From Panonychus citri (Eukaryota; Arthropoda; Arachnida; Trombidiformes; Tetranychidae), in NCBI RefSeq assembly GCF_014898815.1, contig NW_026515543.1, forward strand, positions 4,464,001 through 4,528,000: a stretch of DNA of 64,000 nucleotides, written 5' to 3'. How positions within the stretch are numbered: position 1 is the stretch's first letter; each line of letters begins with the position of its first letter. This document shows positions 61,248 to 64,000 of the stretch, piece after piece. The notes below the pieces were generated by a model that was given only the letters and a program-made list of their open reading frames with translations, had not been told where the DNA came from and ran no database searches. Position numbers and translations under genes: made by a program.

Positions 61248-63498
61248 CTCTATCTGTCTATTTTGTGACATTTCCTCTTTACTCCGATCATCCTCATCTT
61301 TATCTTCATCTCTGTCTACTAGAAATTTTTTCTTCTCTTTCTCTCTTTTTGACCCTTTTTCGTCTCCCTTTCTCTCTCAAGTTTACTTCCTTCTTCATCT
61401 TCTTCTTTATCATCATCAATTGAATTTGTCACAAGGAATAACTGTAAAAGTATTTCTCTTCATCTCCTTCTGTCTCTTCCTCTTATTCATCATCATTCAT
61501 AATAATGTATTAATACATTAATACTTATATAACTTTCTATTTCTCTTTTCATCATCAACTAAGCTTTTGGTGTTTTTTTTTGTGCTCTCTCACTTTCGTG
61601 CTACAAGTGCCTATGGAGATGGAGGGTTAAACTGGGAGGAGACCGGAAGAAGTTGCAAATAATAAACCGGAAATATTAGATTGTATTATTATTTGTCTTT
61701 AGGACACTTTACTTTTATTACTATTTAAATTGTTATAATAAACAAAGAGAGTTATGAAAATAATACATTTCATGCTTAATCTTAATCATTATCGTCACAA
61801 TTAATTGTGAATTATTATTATTTTTAAATCATTTAAATCAACTTTTAGCAATTTAAGATTAATAAATCAACTACAATCTGTAAGACATTAATTGTCAATT
61901 GCAATTGACTATTGATAATATTGATTAGTTGTTGATATTGATTCTGATTGTTTAGATTTTCATTATCATTGATTGCTAATCATTGAGGTTTCTTAAATTG
62001 ATTGGTAAATGTTAATCAATCAAGTAAATCTTTTTTTCTAACAACACTTTAAATCACCAATTAATTAAAGTTTTCAACTTCCTTTCCCAGAATTAAATAA
62101 TTAATTAATTTCAATTTGTAACTTTAAAGAGAGTAAATTTTTTTGTTGATTCCTAATTGAATTATTCCCAATTTAATTGATTGTTGTTCTTATCTTGATT
62201 TAGTTATGAGTAAGAAGAAAACAATCAAGAAATTTGTGTAACAATTAAAGTTAATTGTTGAATCTACTGTTTACCGTTAGATGGTGACAACAACAATCAA
62301 CAGTGACAATTAACTTCTAATAAATGGATCAGTTAAACAGTTGGTGGATCAAGAGATTTACCAAAATGTGCCTATGGATTAACGGGAAATGTTTGGTAAG
62401 AGATGACAAATAAATAGAAAGAGAAAAGAAAGAAAAATGATGATGATAACCATGATGAAGATGATGGAGGAAGATGAAGGAGAGAAGATAAATGCTTGGA
62501 TGATAATTTTTACCTGGAAAATGATACAAGGAGAAAATAAGAATAAGTTATTGTTTGTATTCTTATATATGAATAGATGGTTTTCTTTCATTCAGATATA
62601 AAGAAAGATGAAGATGAAGATGAAGATAAGTCTGAGAAGATGAGGATAAAAAGGTAAAATTGTTGAGAAAACTTTCACTCTCAATGTTACAGTTACGATT
62701 ATTATTGTTACCTGAAAGAACCGTTAGATTTATGTAATGTCATTAAAAAGTTAACATTCTCTTCATAAGTTATTACCTGAGATGGATTAGCTTTTCTCGT
62801 AGCATCATTTCAATAGGAAGATTAGATGAAAGTACCGTTAGTTTTTTGTTCGAGAAAATTTTATCAATTAAAACTCTTGACCAATTTTCGTTCTTTTGGT
62901 TAATTTGGATATTTAATTTTTCTCGTTTAAATTGATTTAATTTTCTTTCTCATTATATTGATCGTGATTACCTTTGTTAATTGCTGGAGACTTCCGGTTA
63001 ATTAAATTATATCCATCATCTGTTAATCATCTGTACACTTTTTCGTATTTTAATTGTTTGCTGTCAAGGTTAATTTGTTGATCTAATAATTAACTTTTTC
63101 GGTGAGAAAGGCAAAGTTAATTAGATAACCAATTGATGTTCCGATTCTAATTATAGTAAATTTTAGATTTAGTTTTAGATTCAATTGGAACGATGTTTTT
63201 ATTTAATTGTTTTCTTTTTCTTTTTTAAATTTCCTAAGAGATGGCGCTGATTTCCAACGATCAAAGGATAAAATTAAATTCAATTTTTGTTCATCTTAAT
63301 TGTGGTCAGTTTGATTTTTCACGATAAATTGGATTTTAATTCACTTTTATATAGTAAAGTTGTTGATAGAATACAATTAATTAGTGGGAATTGATATTTG
63401 GAGTCACTGGTTTTGATTTTCACTTTTTTCTGCTTTTTTTTACATTTAATTTGAAAGATTTTCACTTCATTTATTCAATTGTGAATTGATTGATTGTT
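61247..63498. other. intergenic DNA
   Basis: AT-rich with CT- and GATGAA-type simple sequence; no coding exon supported. A GATGGCGCTG word lies at about 63240. Confidence 0.5.
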
Positions 63499-63732
63499 TC
63501 ATGTTTCATCCGGTAACTCATGGAATTCAATCAAAACTGGAGCTTCTTCATCGAAAAATTCAATCACTTCTTCCTGTTCCTCCTCTTGGACTAATGTTTC
63601 CCCGTCTTGAAACCAATCAGTAATACGAAGTGTATTGATCATACCCGATGAACTGGTCACTTTCTGGTAAATTATGGTCACTTGGAAGAAACAAATCAAC
63701 AAAATTAAAGAACTAATCTTCATAATTAACAT
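63499..63732 (-). CDS. small secreted acidic peptide precursor (unidentified)
   Basis: Single-exon ORF of 77 aa. The N-terminus (MKISSLILLICFFQVTII, from the second Met at residue 4) is a clear signal peptide. The remaining ~50 residues are strongly acidic (QEEEQEEVIEFFDEEAP) and lack cysteines and dibasic sites. Upstream, on the same strand, a TTTAAAT word at about 63818 could serve as a TATA element. No known family is recognised; such short acidic peptides can be propeptides, cuticle or salivary proteins. It may have further exons upstream beyond the window. Confidence 0.45.
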   Translation of the reverse strand: MLIMKISSLILLICFFQVTIIYQKVTSSSGMINTLRITDWFQDGETLVQEEEQEEVIEFFDEEAPVLIEFHELPDET

Positions 63733-64000
63733 GGGATCAATTGAATTCTATTCACTGAACATTATCATCACAAACATCAGAATGAAAATTGGGTTCATTC
63801 AATCGGAGGCACCATTTAAATACCATGTTGATTGGGTAAACATTGAAGTGTGATTTAGCTGCTCAATTGATTAAAGATATTTATTCAAATTGTTACCATT
63901 GTTATTTTCTGAACCCGGAAACAATTAACTGTTAACTTAGTAGTAGTAAAGAGACAAAAAAAACTCGATCACTTTAATTCACTTCTTGTGATGAGGAAAT
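63733..64000. other. upstream of secreted peptide gene
   Basis: Presumed promoter and 5' UTR of the small secreted peptide. Nothing else seen. Confidence 0.4.

Noticed and set aside
1..64000. tRNA, rRNA or other structured RNA genes
   Set aside because: No cloverleaf-like or rRNA-like stretches were noticed on reading either strand; a covariance-model search would be needed to be certain.

Overview
The window looks like nuclear DNA from a small, AT-rich arthropod genome, most likely a mite of the spider-mite type. The evidence is short GT-AG introns (often 60-70 nt), AT-rich intergenic DNA full of TTAATTG-type words, an arthropod FTZ-F1 nuclear receptor and a DILP7-type insulin-like peptide. 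The species assignment is inference. I see no bacterial operons, no transposon-encoded proteins, no CRISPR array and no RNA genes.

Left part (1-25 kb), in order: a five-exon flavin-containing monooxygenase (-, 2216-6501); a large helical protein, possibly KIAA0825/DUF4495-like (+, 8212-11844); a short single-exon SAP130 homologue (-, 12482-13540); a nearly full-length V-ATPase subunit H locus with two frame breaks (-, 15497-17102); a chimeric small membrane-protein gene that carries a second V-ATPase H fragment (-, 17591-19106); and two tandem SLC17-type MFS transporters with matching exon structure (+, 19760-21564 and 22718-24752). Between the transporters lies a copy of the MRPL46-insulin interval with its middle deleted.

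Middle part (26-39 kb): a secreted cysteine-rich protein (+, 26449-29092), then a recombined cluster (29.4-33.0 kb). The cluster holds two tandem copies of the same small membrane-protein gene. Their introns contain pieces of MRPL46 (inverted) or V-ATPase H. Next come HSD17B8 (-, 33985-35116), the intact MRPL46 gene (-, 35844-36959) and the insulin-like peptide gene (+, 37554-38533). MRPL46 and the insulin gene are divergent neighbours and are the source of the fragments elsewhere in the window.

Right part (44-64 kb): ftz-f1 (-, six coding exons, 44302-52677), set in long non-coding DNA rich in GA/CT microsatellites. Its introns and upstream DNA hold many TAGGTCA motifs (the RORE/HR3-type half-site). 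In Drosophila the orphan receptor HR3 activates ftz-f1, so this may be a conserved regulatory design. A possible plus-strand promoter with a tiny first exon lies at 57.5 kb, and a small secreted acidic peptide gene lies at 63.5 kb.

The two most unusual features are the gene-fragment shuffling around the three-member small membrane-protein family and the nuclear-receptor half-site cluster around ftz-f1. Several otherwise good genes have single-base frame breaks, mostly at A/T homopolymers. These must be resolved before any gene is called broken.
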